Positions 54,719 to 64,000 of a stretch of DNA of 64,000 nt are shown here, piece by piece; positions within the stretch are counted from its first letter, which is position 1, and each line of letters begins with the position of its first letter. The translations under genes were made by a program, and so were the position numbers. The notes under the pieces are model-generated. The model had not been told where the DNA came from and made no database searches. It saw nothing but the letters and a program-made list of their open reading frames with translations. This DNA comes from Aspidiotus rigidus (Eukaryota > Arthropoda > Insecta > Hemiptera > Diaspididae), in contig JAVHKY010000023.1 of assembly GCA_035079385.1 (NCBI GenBank), positions 5,658,001 to 5,722,000 of the forward strand, written 5' to 3'.

Positions 54719-55911
54719 CTAACTCTGATAGCTGGAAATTGGTTTGGCAGGTTTATTCGGTATCGAGTCTCCTAATCGAATATCAATGGAACCTTCGCCG
54801 GACTCTTCTTTGACTCCCGTACCATCTCCAGCAGGTGCTGAGGGTTGTTGATTGGTGCCAAAATCGTTACCGAAAATTTGATTTACCGTTTGATTAATAT
54901 TATTAGAATCTATCGTCGCTTGTTCTTGACTAGTCGGCGCGATCTCATTATTTGTGGCCTTAATATCCGACACAGTCTCGGACGTTTCAGTTGTACCTGC
55001 TGGTTGCGGTTGGTCTAATTCTTGCGGCGGGCTCGTTTCTGGGAAAGTTGGTTCCGGTTGATCTACTTTCTGTGGATTTATCGACGGTTCTTGCGGCGTT
55101 TGTTCTGGCAGTGGATTCTCCACCGGTTGTTGTGGTTCGGATTGATGCGGATAAGTTGGGGGTTGTGGGAAAGTGGGTTTTTGTGGATAAGAAGGAGGCT
55201 GAGGATAACTCGGTTGTGATGGGTATGATGGTTGTTGTGGGTAACCTGGTTGCTGTGGAATGCTGGGTTGTTGAGGATAACCTGGTTGATGAGGAATGCT
55301 TGGTTGTTGAGGGTAACCAGGTTGTTGAGGATAACCTGGTTGATGAGGGAAGCTTGGTTGTTGAGGGTAACTAGGTTGTTGAGGATGTTGAGGATAACTA
55401 GGTTGTTGAGGATAACTGGGTTGCTGGGGATAGGTTGGTGGTTTCTGAGGATAAGAGGGTTGCTGCGGATACCACTGATTGGGGTAAGCGGGATAAGGTT
55501 GTTGGGGATAGAAATCGTACGTCGAAGGATATTGCGTGGATCCGTATCCAGGGTAATTATGTCGGCAATAATACGTATTCTGGTAGGCTCGACCTGGCTG
55601 TCCTAATTGTACCTTGAAGTTGAATCCAGGCAGTTGAGGTATGATGAGAAAACCTACAGGTTTACGAGAATCATCATTAGTCAAGTGCTCAGATGATGCG
55701 GATTCGGTGCCCTGTTCACAATTCAGGTTATTGTCGGCGGTATTCGTGGGTTTATCAGAATCTATATGGTTTGCTTCAGCTTTATTGCCATAATTCACTT
55801 GTAGGCCGAAACTACCCAAATTAAGTGGTGCCTTTACAAGTGTACTGTGCGAACCGTCTTCATGTTTTGTGTGTGTAGTAAAGGGTAGTTGATTCAGTAG
55901 ATCTAACGGTA
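54719..55911 (-). CDS. Proline/glutamine-rich repeat protein, last exon
   Basis: The exon follows a minus-strand acceptor (ATTTTACAG, at plus 55912-55920) and is open for 396 codons to TAG at 54719-54721. Residues before the repeat read [20 protein letters not shown], then [16 protein letters not shown] and [18 protein letters not shown], amphipathic and free of repeats. About 130 residues of (Y/F/I)PQQP(S/G/T) hexapeptides follow ([15 protein letters not shown] and variants), then an acidic Glu/Thr/Gln-rich C-terminus ending [11 protein letters not shown]. Such YPQQP runs occur in extracellular structural, adhesive and cuticular proteins, but no family can be named. The first exon, presumably with a signal peptide, lies upstream (above 55920) and was not found. 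Plus-strand ORFs opposite are shadows of the repeat. Confidence 0.75.
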
Positions 55912-56982
55912 CTGTAAAATGAAAGAATGAATCATAACGATGATGATTAATTTTTACTCGTAAAACAATTGAACGAGTAAAATAGGAGGCGGTTATTAGA
56001 AAAGCTTGGTAAGAATGGAAAGCGTGAGTCAGGCTATGGTCACATTGAACAAATGAAAATATGAAATTTGTTGAGTTTGTTTGACAATATTACGACTCAA
56101 GTACCTTAGAAGAAAGGACAAGTTCGAAGACTCGTTGCAAGTTTTCCTGTGAAATAAGCTTATGGAAGGAAGCACCAGGCCTGAAAATGTTCCTGAGTCT
56201 TGAAGTATGAAATCCTCACCATTTCACCCTTACAATATGACGCTACTCGCTCTAAACTCAATCAACGCCCAAATCACTGGAGACGCACCACTCTACCCGA
56301 GTATGATTTAGTTGATCTAACCCCTAAACAAGCTACTTGATAAGACCCGTCTGCCTGCTCTACAGACGGCGTTTTTCATAGCCTAATGTACTGAGGTCTT
56401 TGTACTATTTCAATCACAAGGTGAAACTTTCATCTGAAGGTGGTCCGATTCTAGGGCCTACAAGTGTGGTGGTTATCGCACTCTTTATGAAAACAAGAGA
56501 TCCTCGGTTTGATTCCTTCCTCAAGCTATTTTTTTTTTGTTGTAATTCCTCTTCCTTCCTTATCACTATCACTTTTACTTGTTCTTCAATCATGGAAAAC
56601 ATTTGGAGGTCTAACAGACTCTTCTACATTAAACAGACTTCCGCACCTTGGTCATCATTCATTATAGGAACTCAAGATGTGAAGAAGTAATCCTGACCCG
56701 ACACAAATTGCCCATTCTCACTAAACCGATCCCTAAACTGTAACTCCCCTATCCTGCCCAAAACCTAACAGGCAAACACTTTTTCTTCAGTCCACAACTC
56801 ATATCTCTAAAGTCTTTTATGAACGTTTCCTCCTCACTATCTCAAGCATTGAAAGTAATTCAATAGCCACACTTAGCTCACCTCCACAGTTCCATCTAAA
56901 CTCGTTTTCATCACTTCATAAGCCATACATTCTTTTCCGATTATACAAACAATCCTTTTTTCTATTTTTTACCAGTGCCTTA
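55912..56982. other. Intron or flank of the PQ-rich gene
   Basis: If the upstream exon exists, this is intron. Positions 56220-56980 have the C- and T-rich texture of the eroded non-LTR remnants at 18-24 kb, but no motif could be matched. Confidence 0.4.
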
Positions 56983-59900
56983 TAGTCCCGCCATATTAGG
57001 AAATGTGGTTCGAATAAATAGGGAACTGCTGAGATTTGGCGTATATATGTCATATATCACTTTATAAAGTCATACTTGATGTGATGCGCGCATTGTCCCC
57101 AGGGGGCAAAAAAGTGTGATCCAGATTTGTTTTTTGTGATTTATAGAATGAATATTGGTTTTTTGAAAAAAAATCAAGAGACAAAAATTGTAGAGCGTTA
57201 AAAAATACATAAATACTGTTCTATTAGCAATTTCCGTGCGATGCTCCATTTTTGAATGAATGAAGGATGAAAGTTGAATGGTTGGCATAGTAATGCATAA
57301 TAATTATGCTTGTCACTTGCAATATAAGTTGACGCAAGCGTCGTCGCGAGATTTGAAATTTAATGTGATTTGTAAAAAGACTTCGTCCTCCGAGTCCGTT
57401 ACTGCGATACTCGGAGTAAAAGTGATGCCGCGGGACTTTGAAATATTTTCGTAATTCTTGGACTTATCAAATTTTTCATTTTCAATTCTTGGATTTGGAA
57501 ATATTTTCAACTGTTATATTTTCAACTGTTGGACTTGGAATTATTTTCCAATTGTTGGACTTTGAAATATTTTTATACTTCTTGGACATGTTAAATTTTT
57601 CATTTTTAATTCTTGGACTTGAAAATATTTTCAACTGTTGGACTTTGAAATATTTTCAACTATTGGTACTTTGAAATATTTTCAACCGTTGGACTTGGAA
57701 TTATTTTCGAATTGTGGGACTTTGAAATACGTATTTTCAACTGTTGGACTTATAAAACTTTTCATTTTTGATTGAAAATATTACAAAGTCCATAAAGTAT
57801 GAAATTAATACTTCAAAGTAAAACAATTCGAAAATAATTCCAAGTCCAACAGTTGAAAATTTTTCAGAGTCCAAAAGTTGAAATTATTTCCAAGTCGAAG
57901 AATTGAAAATTTTTCAAAGTCCACAAAGTATGAAAATATTTCAAAGTTGAACAATTTGAAAGTAATTCCAAGTCCAACACATGAAGAAAATATTTCAAAG
58001 TCCAATAGTTGAAAATATTTCTACGTCCAAGAATTGAAAATGAAAAATTTTAGAAGTCCAAGAATTACAAAAATATTTCAAAGTCCCGCGGCATCACTCT
58101 TACTCCGAGTATCGCAGTAGCGGACTCGGAGGACGAAGTCTTTTTACAAAATCACATTAGATTTCAAATCTCGCAGCGTCCTCGAGAGGATGTGCGAAGT
58201 ACTCGAAAGTCTCCTCGTGTCTTATCAATTCGTTTCGTTCGCCGTATGCCATACTCGGAGTAAGAGGCGAGTAAGAGTGATGCCGCGGGACTTTGAAATA
58301 TTTTCGTACTTCTTGAACTTGTAAAATTTTTCATTTTCAATTCTTGGTCTTAGAAATATTTTCAGCTGTTGGACTTGGAATTATTTTCAAATTGTGGGAC
58401 TTTGAGATATTTTCATAAGTGGACTTGCGAAATTTTTCATTTTCAATTCTTGGACTTGGAATTATTTCCCAATATTGTTGGACATTGAAATATTTTCAAC
58501 TGTTGGACTTTGTAATATTTTCAATTGTGGGAGACAATCAAAAATGAAAAATTTCACGAGTCCAAGAAGTATGAAAATATTTCAAAGTCCCACAATTGGA
58601 AAATAATTCCAAGTCCTACATTTGAAAATAATTCAAAGTCCCACAATTTGAAAATATTCCAAAGTTCCACAGTTCAAAAATAATTTTAAGTCATGAAAAT
58701 ATTTCAACGTTTAACAATTGGAAAATAATTTCATGCCAACAGTTGAAAATATTTCAAAGTCCCACAATTTGAAAATAATTCCAAGTCCAACAGTTGAAAA
58801 TTTTTCAAAGTCCAACAGTTGAAATTATTTCCAAGTCCAAGAATTGAAAATGAAAAATTTGATAAGTCCAAGAATTACAAAAACATTTCAAAGTCCCGCG
58901 GCATCACTCTTACTCGGAGTATCACAGTAACGGACTTGGAGGACGAAGTCTTTTTACAAAATCACATTGGATTTCAAATCTCGCAGCGTCAACGAGAGGA
59001 TGTGCGAAGTACTCGAAAGTCTTCTCGTGCCTTATCAATTCGTTTTGTTCGCCGTATGCCATACTCGGAGTAAGAGGCGAGTAAGAGTGATGCCGCGGGA
59101 CTTTGAAATATTTTCGTACTTCTTGAACTTGTAAAATTTTTCATTTTCAATTCTTGGTCATAGAAATATTTTCAGCTGTTGGACTTGGAATTATTTTCAA
59201 ATTGTGGGACTTTGAGATATTTTCATAAGTGGTCTTGCGAAATTTTTCATTATCAATTCTTGGACTTGGAATTATTTCCCAATATTGTTGGACTTTGAAA
59301 TATTTTCAACTGTTGGACTTTGTAATATTTTCAATTGTGGGAGACAATCAAAAATGAAAAATTTCACGAGTCCAAGAAGTATGAAAATATTTCAAAGTCC
59401 CACAATTGGAAAATAATTCCAAGTCCTACATTTGAAAATAATTCAAAGTCCCACAATTTGAAAATATTCCAAAGTTCCACAGTTCAAAAATAATTTTAAG
59501 TCATGAAAATATTTCAACGTTTAACAATTGGAAAATAATTTCATGCCAACAGCTGAAAATATTTCAAAGTCCCACAATTTGAAAATAATTCCAAGTCCAA
59601 CAGTTGAAAATTTTTCAAAGTCCAACAGTTGAAATTATTTCCAAGTCCAAGAATTGAAAATGAAAAATTTGATAAGTCCAAGAATTACAAAAACATTTCA
59701 AAGTCCCGCGGCATCACTCTTACTCGGAGTATCGCAGTAACGGACTTGGAGGACGAAGTCTTTTTACAAAATCACATTGGATTTCAAATCTCGCAGCGTC
59801 AACGAGAGGATGTGCGAAGTACTCGAAAGTCTTCTCGTGCCTTATCAATTCGTTTTGTTCGCCGTATGCCATACTCGGAGTAAGAGGCGAGTAAGAGTGA

Positions 59901-60716
59901 TGCCGCGGGACTTTGAAATATTTTCGTATTTCTTGGACTTATAAAATTTTTCTTTTTCAATTCTTGGTCTTGGAAATATTTTCAACTGTTGACCTTGGAA
60001 TTATTTTTAAATTGTGGGACTTTGAGATATTTTCATAAGTGGACTTGTGAAATTTTTCATTTTCAATTCTTGGACTTGGAATTATTTTCTAATTGTGGGA
60101 CTTTGAAATATTTTCAACTGTTGGACTTGGAATTATTTTCCAATATTGTTAGACTTTGAAATATTTTCAACTGTTGAACTTTGTAATATTTTCAATTGTG
60201 GGAGACAATCAAAAATGAAAAATTCCACAAGTCCACAATTATGAAAATATTTCAAAGTCCCACAATTTGAAAATATTTCAAAGTTCCACAGTTCGAAAAT
60301 AATTCTAAGTCATGAAAATATTTCAAAGTTCAACAAGTGGAAAATAATTTCATGTCCAACAGTTGAAAATATTTCAAAGTCCCACAATTTGAAAATAATT
60401 CTATGTCCAACAGTTGAAAATATTTCCAAGTCCAAGAATTGAAAATGAAAAATTTTACAAGTCCAAGAAGTACAAAAATATTTCGAAGTCCCGCGGCATC
60501 ACTTGCCTCTTACTCCAAGTATGGCATACGGCGAACGAAACAAATTGATAAGGCACGAGGAGACTTTTGATTAGTACTTCGCACATCCTCTCGTCAGCGT
60601 CGTCACCTGCCATTTTAATGAAGATATAGATATTGACATTCGTGGCCACCAAAATTAGTGATTTTTTCCTTTCTAATTGAAAAATCATTGCTGGCCACCA
60701 AAGAGTCTGCAGATTT

Positions 60717-60749
<33 letters not shown>

Positions 60750-61177
60750 TTACAAAGGCAGGATGTTGTTATAACGTTTGCCTATTACTTGGAGTTGAAG
60801 CATCGGGTGAATGGCGATGGATGGAGCTCGCATTGACTCGCAACTTTGGTGACAAGCATAATATTATGCGCCACTTCCATATTTATCCAACTTTCATCTT
60901 TCATTTGTTCAAAAATAGAGCGTTGCGCAGAAATTTTTAATAGAACATTATTTATGTGTTTTATGACGCTCTACAATTTTTGTCTCTTGACTTTTTTTCA
61001 AAAAATCGATGTTCATTTCAAAAATCACAAAAAACCAATCTGGATCACACTTTTTTGCCCCCTGGAGACAATGCAGTATCTTGTATAAGGTGATAAATGA
61101 CATCCATAATTATATGATATACCAAATTTCAGCTGTTCTGTACTTACATAATTTTTTAATCTAATATGACTGGACTA
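56983..61177. mobile_element. 4.2-kb foldback element containing a palindromic tandem array
   Basis: The ends are TAGTCCCGCCATATTAG (56983) and, inverted, TAGTCCAGTCATATTAG (61177), 15 of 17 matching. TA lies at both junctions (TA-GTCC...GGAC-TA). Inverted similarity continues about 300 bp, including GTGTGATCCAGATT and AGAGACAAAAATTGTAGAGC on the left and their inverses on the right (60960-61060). The interior (57310-60610) is a mass of short inverted words, GACTTTGAAATATTTTC against GAAAATATTTCAAAGTC, arranged partly as 810-bp tandem units. No transposase is encoded. A 30-base A run (60718-60747) marks the right inner edge. Confidence 0.8.
58084..60500. repeat. 810-bp higher-order tandem units, three copies
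   Basis: The segment around 58819-59073 recurs nearly unchanged at 59629-59883, exactly 810 bp away. A more diverged form precedes it (58084 onward) and a diverged one follows (to about 60500). Each unit has one conserved non-palindromic module of ~200 bp (CGGACTTGGAGGACGAAGTC, CGAGAGGATGTGCGAAGTAC, ATGCCATACTCGGAGTAAGA) and a palindromic remainder of ~600 bp made of 20-40-bp words in both orientations. Inverse copies of the conserved module lie near 57310-57440 and 60480-60610. Confidence 0.85.
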
Positions 61178-62389
61178 CTAATCTCATAATAATAAAAATT
61201 ATAAAGACGTTGAATAAAAAAAATTTCGAACGTACTTGTTTTCATTTTATTTTTCTTGGTTTTAAATTAGGAAGAAATTGGTAAAATACAAGACAACCAC
61301 AACCATAGAAAAAGATATTCTGCTCCTTTCTTGAGTAAGGTAGAGTGATAAAAGTTAGTAGCGGATCATAATGAAAATAATGAGTTTTTGTAGCAAGTCA
61401 ACTTTTTACTGTCTTCTACATTCAGAAACAAATATTTACTCATAGTTTGAGGACATATAAACTATGAGTGATAATTCCTGTACGACCTACGAATAAATAC
61501 TGAGAAAAAATAATACTATATAAGAGTATAAGATAGAACAAGAGTAGGACTGTATAAGACCAAAGCCAGTTCTTGTGTTGCGGTTTTCATGGCAAGTTCC
61601 CTTTTTTTTTTTCATCATTCTTTCTTTCGTAAATAGGAAATGAAAATGAGAAATTCAACAGTGTGGAGGCCACGTCAGAAAACCTAAAATATTTCAACAA
61701 GTTTTTGCATTCCGCGAGTGTCTATGGCTAATTTCCCTAGAAAATAGAATTAATTATAATTTATGGTATCTTTTTCCAAATTAAAAGTCGGCAGACACGA
61801 GCTAAAAATTAGTCAAACAATTTCGAATCTAAATTTTACCGTTTTTTTTATGTTGGAAACAAATTTTGAAATTTTGATTGAGATAAGCTTTTTGCAAACC
61901 GACTGAAGTCAATTTAACTCACTCAAAATCTTACGCTCTACAAATTTTGTTCTCTCGTTTGAGATGACTTGATATTCAAATGAAAATAAGACGATCCCAT
62001 TTTCGATTTTGTCGATAGTGGTGCTCCGAGCGGATGGTCGGCCTAAATTTAATATAAAAATACCGGGCTAGGAGATCGAAAATTTATACTCTTAATCATT
62101 TTATTAACTGTAAGTGGGAGTCTGACTGAGTAATAAAATTAGCCTCACTTTTTCTTCAATTTTGAACACTTGAAAATGTGTAGGACTATTTGGGCTAGAA
62201 TACCGCCATAGTTTCGGCAAAAGTACCCGAACGAACCGCTTGCGTGGTTGGCGATCCTGGCGGATGGCCACTCCATATTCTTACTTCAATTTTGAATTTG
62301 CGTGATCTAGTACAATCAATTTACAAAATCTTGAAATTGTTCAATGGCTGAAAAAAATTCTGTGATATTTTGTGATCCACCTTCGACCA
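61178..62389. other. No gene seen
   Basis: AT-rich flank of the foldback element. No exon or further repeat recognised. Confidence 0.5.
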
Positions 62390-63009
62390 GTGTACGTGCA
62401 TATGAAAAGGGCCCACTTGGTCGATCACAGTTTTTCTTAAAATTGCAAAAGTTTGAATGTAAGTTCAAATTGTGATTTTTTGGATTTTGATGTATCATTG
62501 TATAAAAAAACCTCAGCTTTCCAGTAGTAAGATTCTTTTCATGAGATAAACCTATAAATTGAACAAAATCATGAGAAAGTGAGATCTTCATATTTTGTTC
62601 TGTGACACTTTGTAATTTCTTCATCTTTGACAAAAAACTTTGAAATACTGTAGCTCATCATCTACTGGATCAATTTTCATTTTTTTTTTTTTTTTTTAAT
62701 TTGACTCTTACAGTCTAGTAATTAATATAAACTTATTATTCTTCATTCCAGAATATTTTTTTCCCAAGAAAATCAAATTTCTCCAGAAATATTTACATAA
62801 ATTTTACAAACTTCTGTAATGCAATTTTTATCAGCCAATTCCGTAAAAACTCGATTTTCCAATTTTCAACTTCAATACTACTTTCCTGACATGAATTTTG
62901 GACCTAACAATTTCAAGAAGGTCTTGTTGGACTCAGAATTTCATCTACTTTCATTCTCCAGTTATAACTCCATACCGACTAAGTGAGCCCTTTTCTTATG
63001 CACGTACAC
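62390..63009. mobile_element. 620-bp MITE-like element with ~33-bp TIRs
   Basis: The left end GTGTACGTGCATATGAAAAG continues GGCCCACTTGGTCG. The right end, inverted, reads GTGTACGTGCATAAGAAAAG, then GGCTCACTTAGTCGG. About 31 of 34 positions match. The arms stop there and the interior is non-coding, with a T run at about 62680-62698. The ORF at 62316-62633 crosses the left end and has no domain. No clear target duplication was seen. Confidence 0.65.
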
Positions 63010-64000
63010 GGCCACAGTCATACTGATAAGAAGAAGGAAGAAATTGAAAGGGACAAATACCAAAAAGTGGCATTTCCTCGTAATCAGCTGATTTCACATT
63101 GTTTTTGCTGGTAAAGAGGGCATTTTGTCACTTATCCAAATTTGTCTAAATCAATTCATTTAGCTTCACGTTCTTATCAGTGTGGCATATCCATGTAATA
63201 TTATGGTCAAAGCAATCCACCAAGATTTCTTGTTGAAGGACTTTCAGGAGGATCAAATCTTTCCTCACTCGAATATTTTTTTGTACCCTCCAATTTTCTA
63301 GCTTGGGAAATTGAATTTCTCGGAGTACTACTATCGACTCAGCGAAAATAGGATCCGGAGTCAGGACAATTTTCTTAACTAAATATTAAGGCATTTCAGA
63401 CGGCCGGATAAGAGGAAGAAATTTGTAGACTGTCGACATTCTCTTACAAAAGGCTTATCTGTCCACCACCCACAAAACTCATCGACTGTTTTGTTTTTGT
63501 TACACGCAATACTAGCGCTAGCCAGCTTAAATTTTAGTTTTAGTTTTCTATTCGGACCGACTATTTGGAATGAGCATTCACTGCTACAAAGACAGTTATT
63601 GATGATGGGGAAGGGGAGTGATATTTGACATTTTTTCAAAATATAACAAAAATGAACACAAATAATGAAAAATTATTGAAGAGAGTAAAATTTGTGGCCC
63701 ATAAAATTTCCTTTCATTGAAAAAATCGATTTTTATTAAAATCCGAGCAATGTTGCTTTTCATTGTAGTAGTGAAATCAGTGTGTAAAAAAACGTTTGAC
63801 GCGTGCGTTACTACAATTTACACTCTCCAAATCCGCGAGGAGCGTTACAATCGGCAAAATTGAAAACTGTAGAAGGATGATTTTCCCATTTTTCAGTGAG
63901 TAATCTCAAAATAACTCGGAAACAAAGCAATTTAGGAGAAAAACGAAGAGAACAAAATTTGTAGAGCGTAAAATTTTCTACAAATCATCTTTCCTCGTAA
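63010..64000. other. No gene seen
   Basis: AT-rich to the end of the window. Short ORFs have no recognisable content. Confidence 0.5.

Noticed and set aside
54991..55617. Plus-strand ORFs of 60-127 residues, Val- or Trp/Leu-rich
   Set aside because: They are antisense shadows of the YPQQP repeat exon; their repeats follow the coding repeat exactly.
58819..59883. Two identical-looking 84-residue ORFs 810 bp apart
   Set aside because: They arise from the tandem unit duplication; length and content carry no domain, and diverged units lack the ORF.

Overview
This is an insect-type nuclear window, AT-rich and intron-rich. It holds one multi-exon host gene, one proline/glutamine-rich secretory-looking gene, and a dense mix of transposable elements. 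The clues are consensus GT-AG introns with GTAAGT donors, a zona pellucida (ZP) domain membrane protein of the cuticle/apical-matrix type, Penelope-like and RNase H-bearing non-LTR retroelements, a FLYWCH zinc-finger ORF of the kind found in insect Mutator-like elements, and a nuclear copy of extremely AT-rich mitochondrial DNA read with the invertebrate mitochondrial code. A hemipteran would fit, but that is inference. I see no bacterial operons, CRISPR arrays or viral genes.

Host gene 1 (19936-40969, perhaps to about 46645, + strand) is a ZP-domain type I membrane protein. Seven exons join in phase to give the last 343 residues: part of ZP-N, all of ZP-C, one transmembrane helix and a cytoplasmic tail. 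Its 5' exons were not found. A splice donor lies 5 bases after the stop codon, so the 3' UTR is probably spliced. Host gene 2 (54300-55911, - strand) is the last exon of a protein built on (Y/F)PQQP(S/G) repeats.

Mobile and repeated DNA by region: a Penelope-like element with one homopolymer frameshift (1-2096); a TIR element with a second TIR element nested in it (3035-4344); a Penelope copy with an inverted duplicate of its own 3' end (8830-11391); a 5'-truncated non-LTR element (13505-15211); a ~60-bp tandem array split by a 1.58-kb long-TIR element (15985-18312); eroded non-LTR remnants (18480-23870); a third Penelope copy split by a 1303-bp hAT-type element with an exact 8-bp target duplication (27500-30760); three foldback elements (31651-32467, 34689-37564, 56983-61177); a mitochondrial insertion (42405-43164); an antisense non-LTR element (43239-45165); a FLYWCH ORF flanked by opposed arrays of TTGCGGCC (47460-48192); about 17 copies of a ~153-bp satellite (50550-53265); and two small MITE-like elements (45260-45453, 62390-63009).

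Most of these elements sit in the long introns or in the flanks of the two host genes. Coordinates of exons and target duplications were read base by base; element boundaries given as 'about' are estimates.
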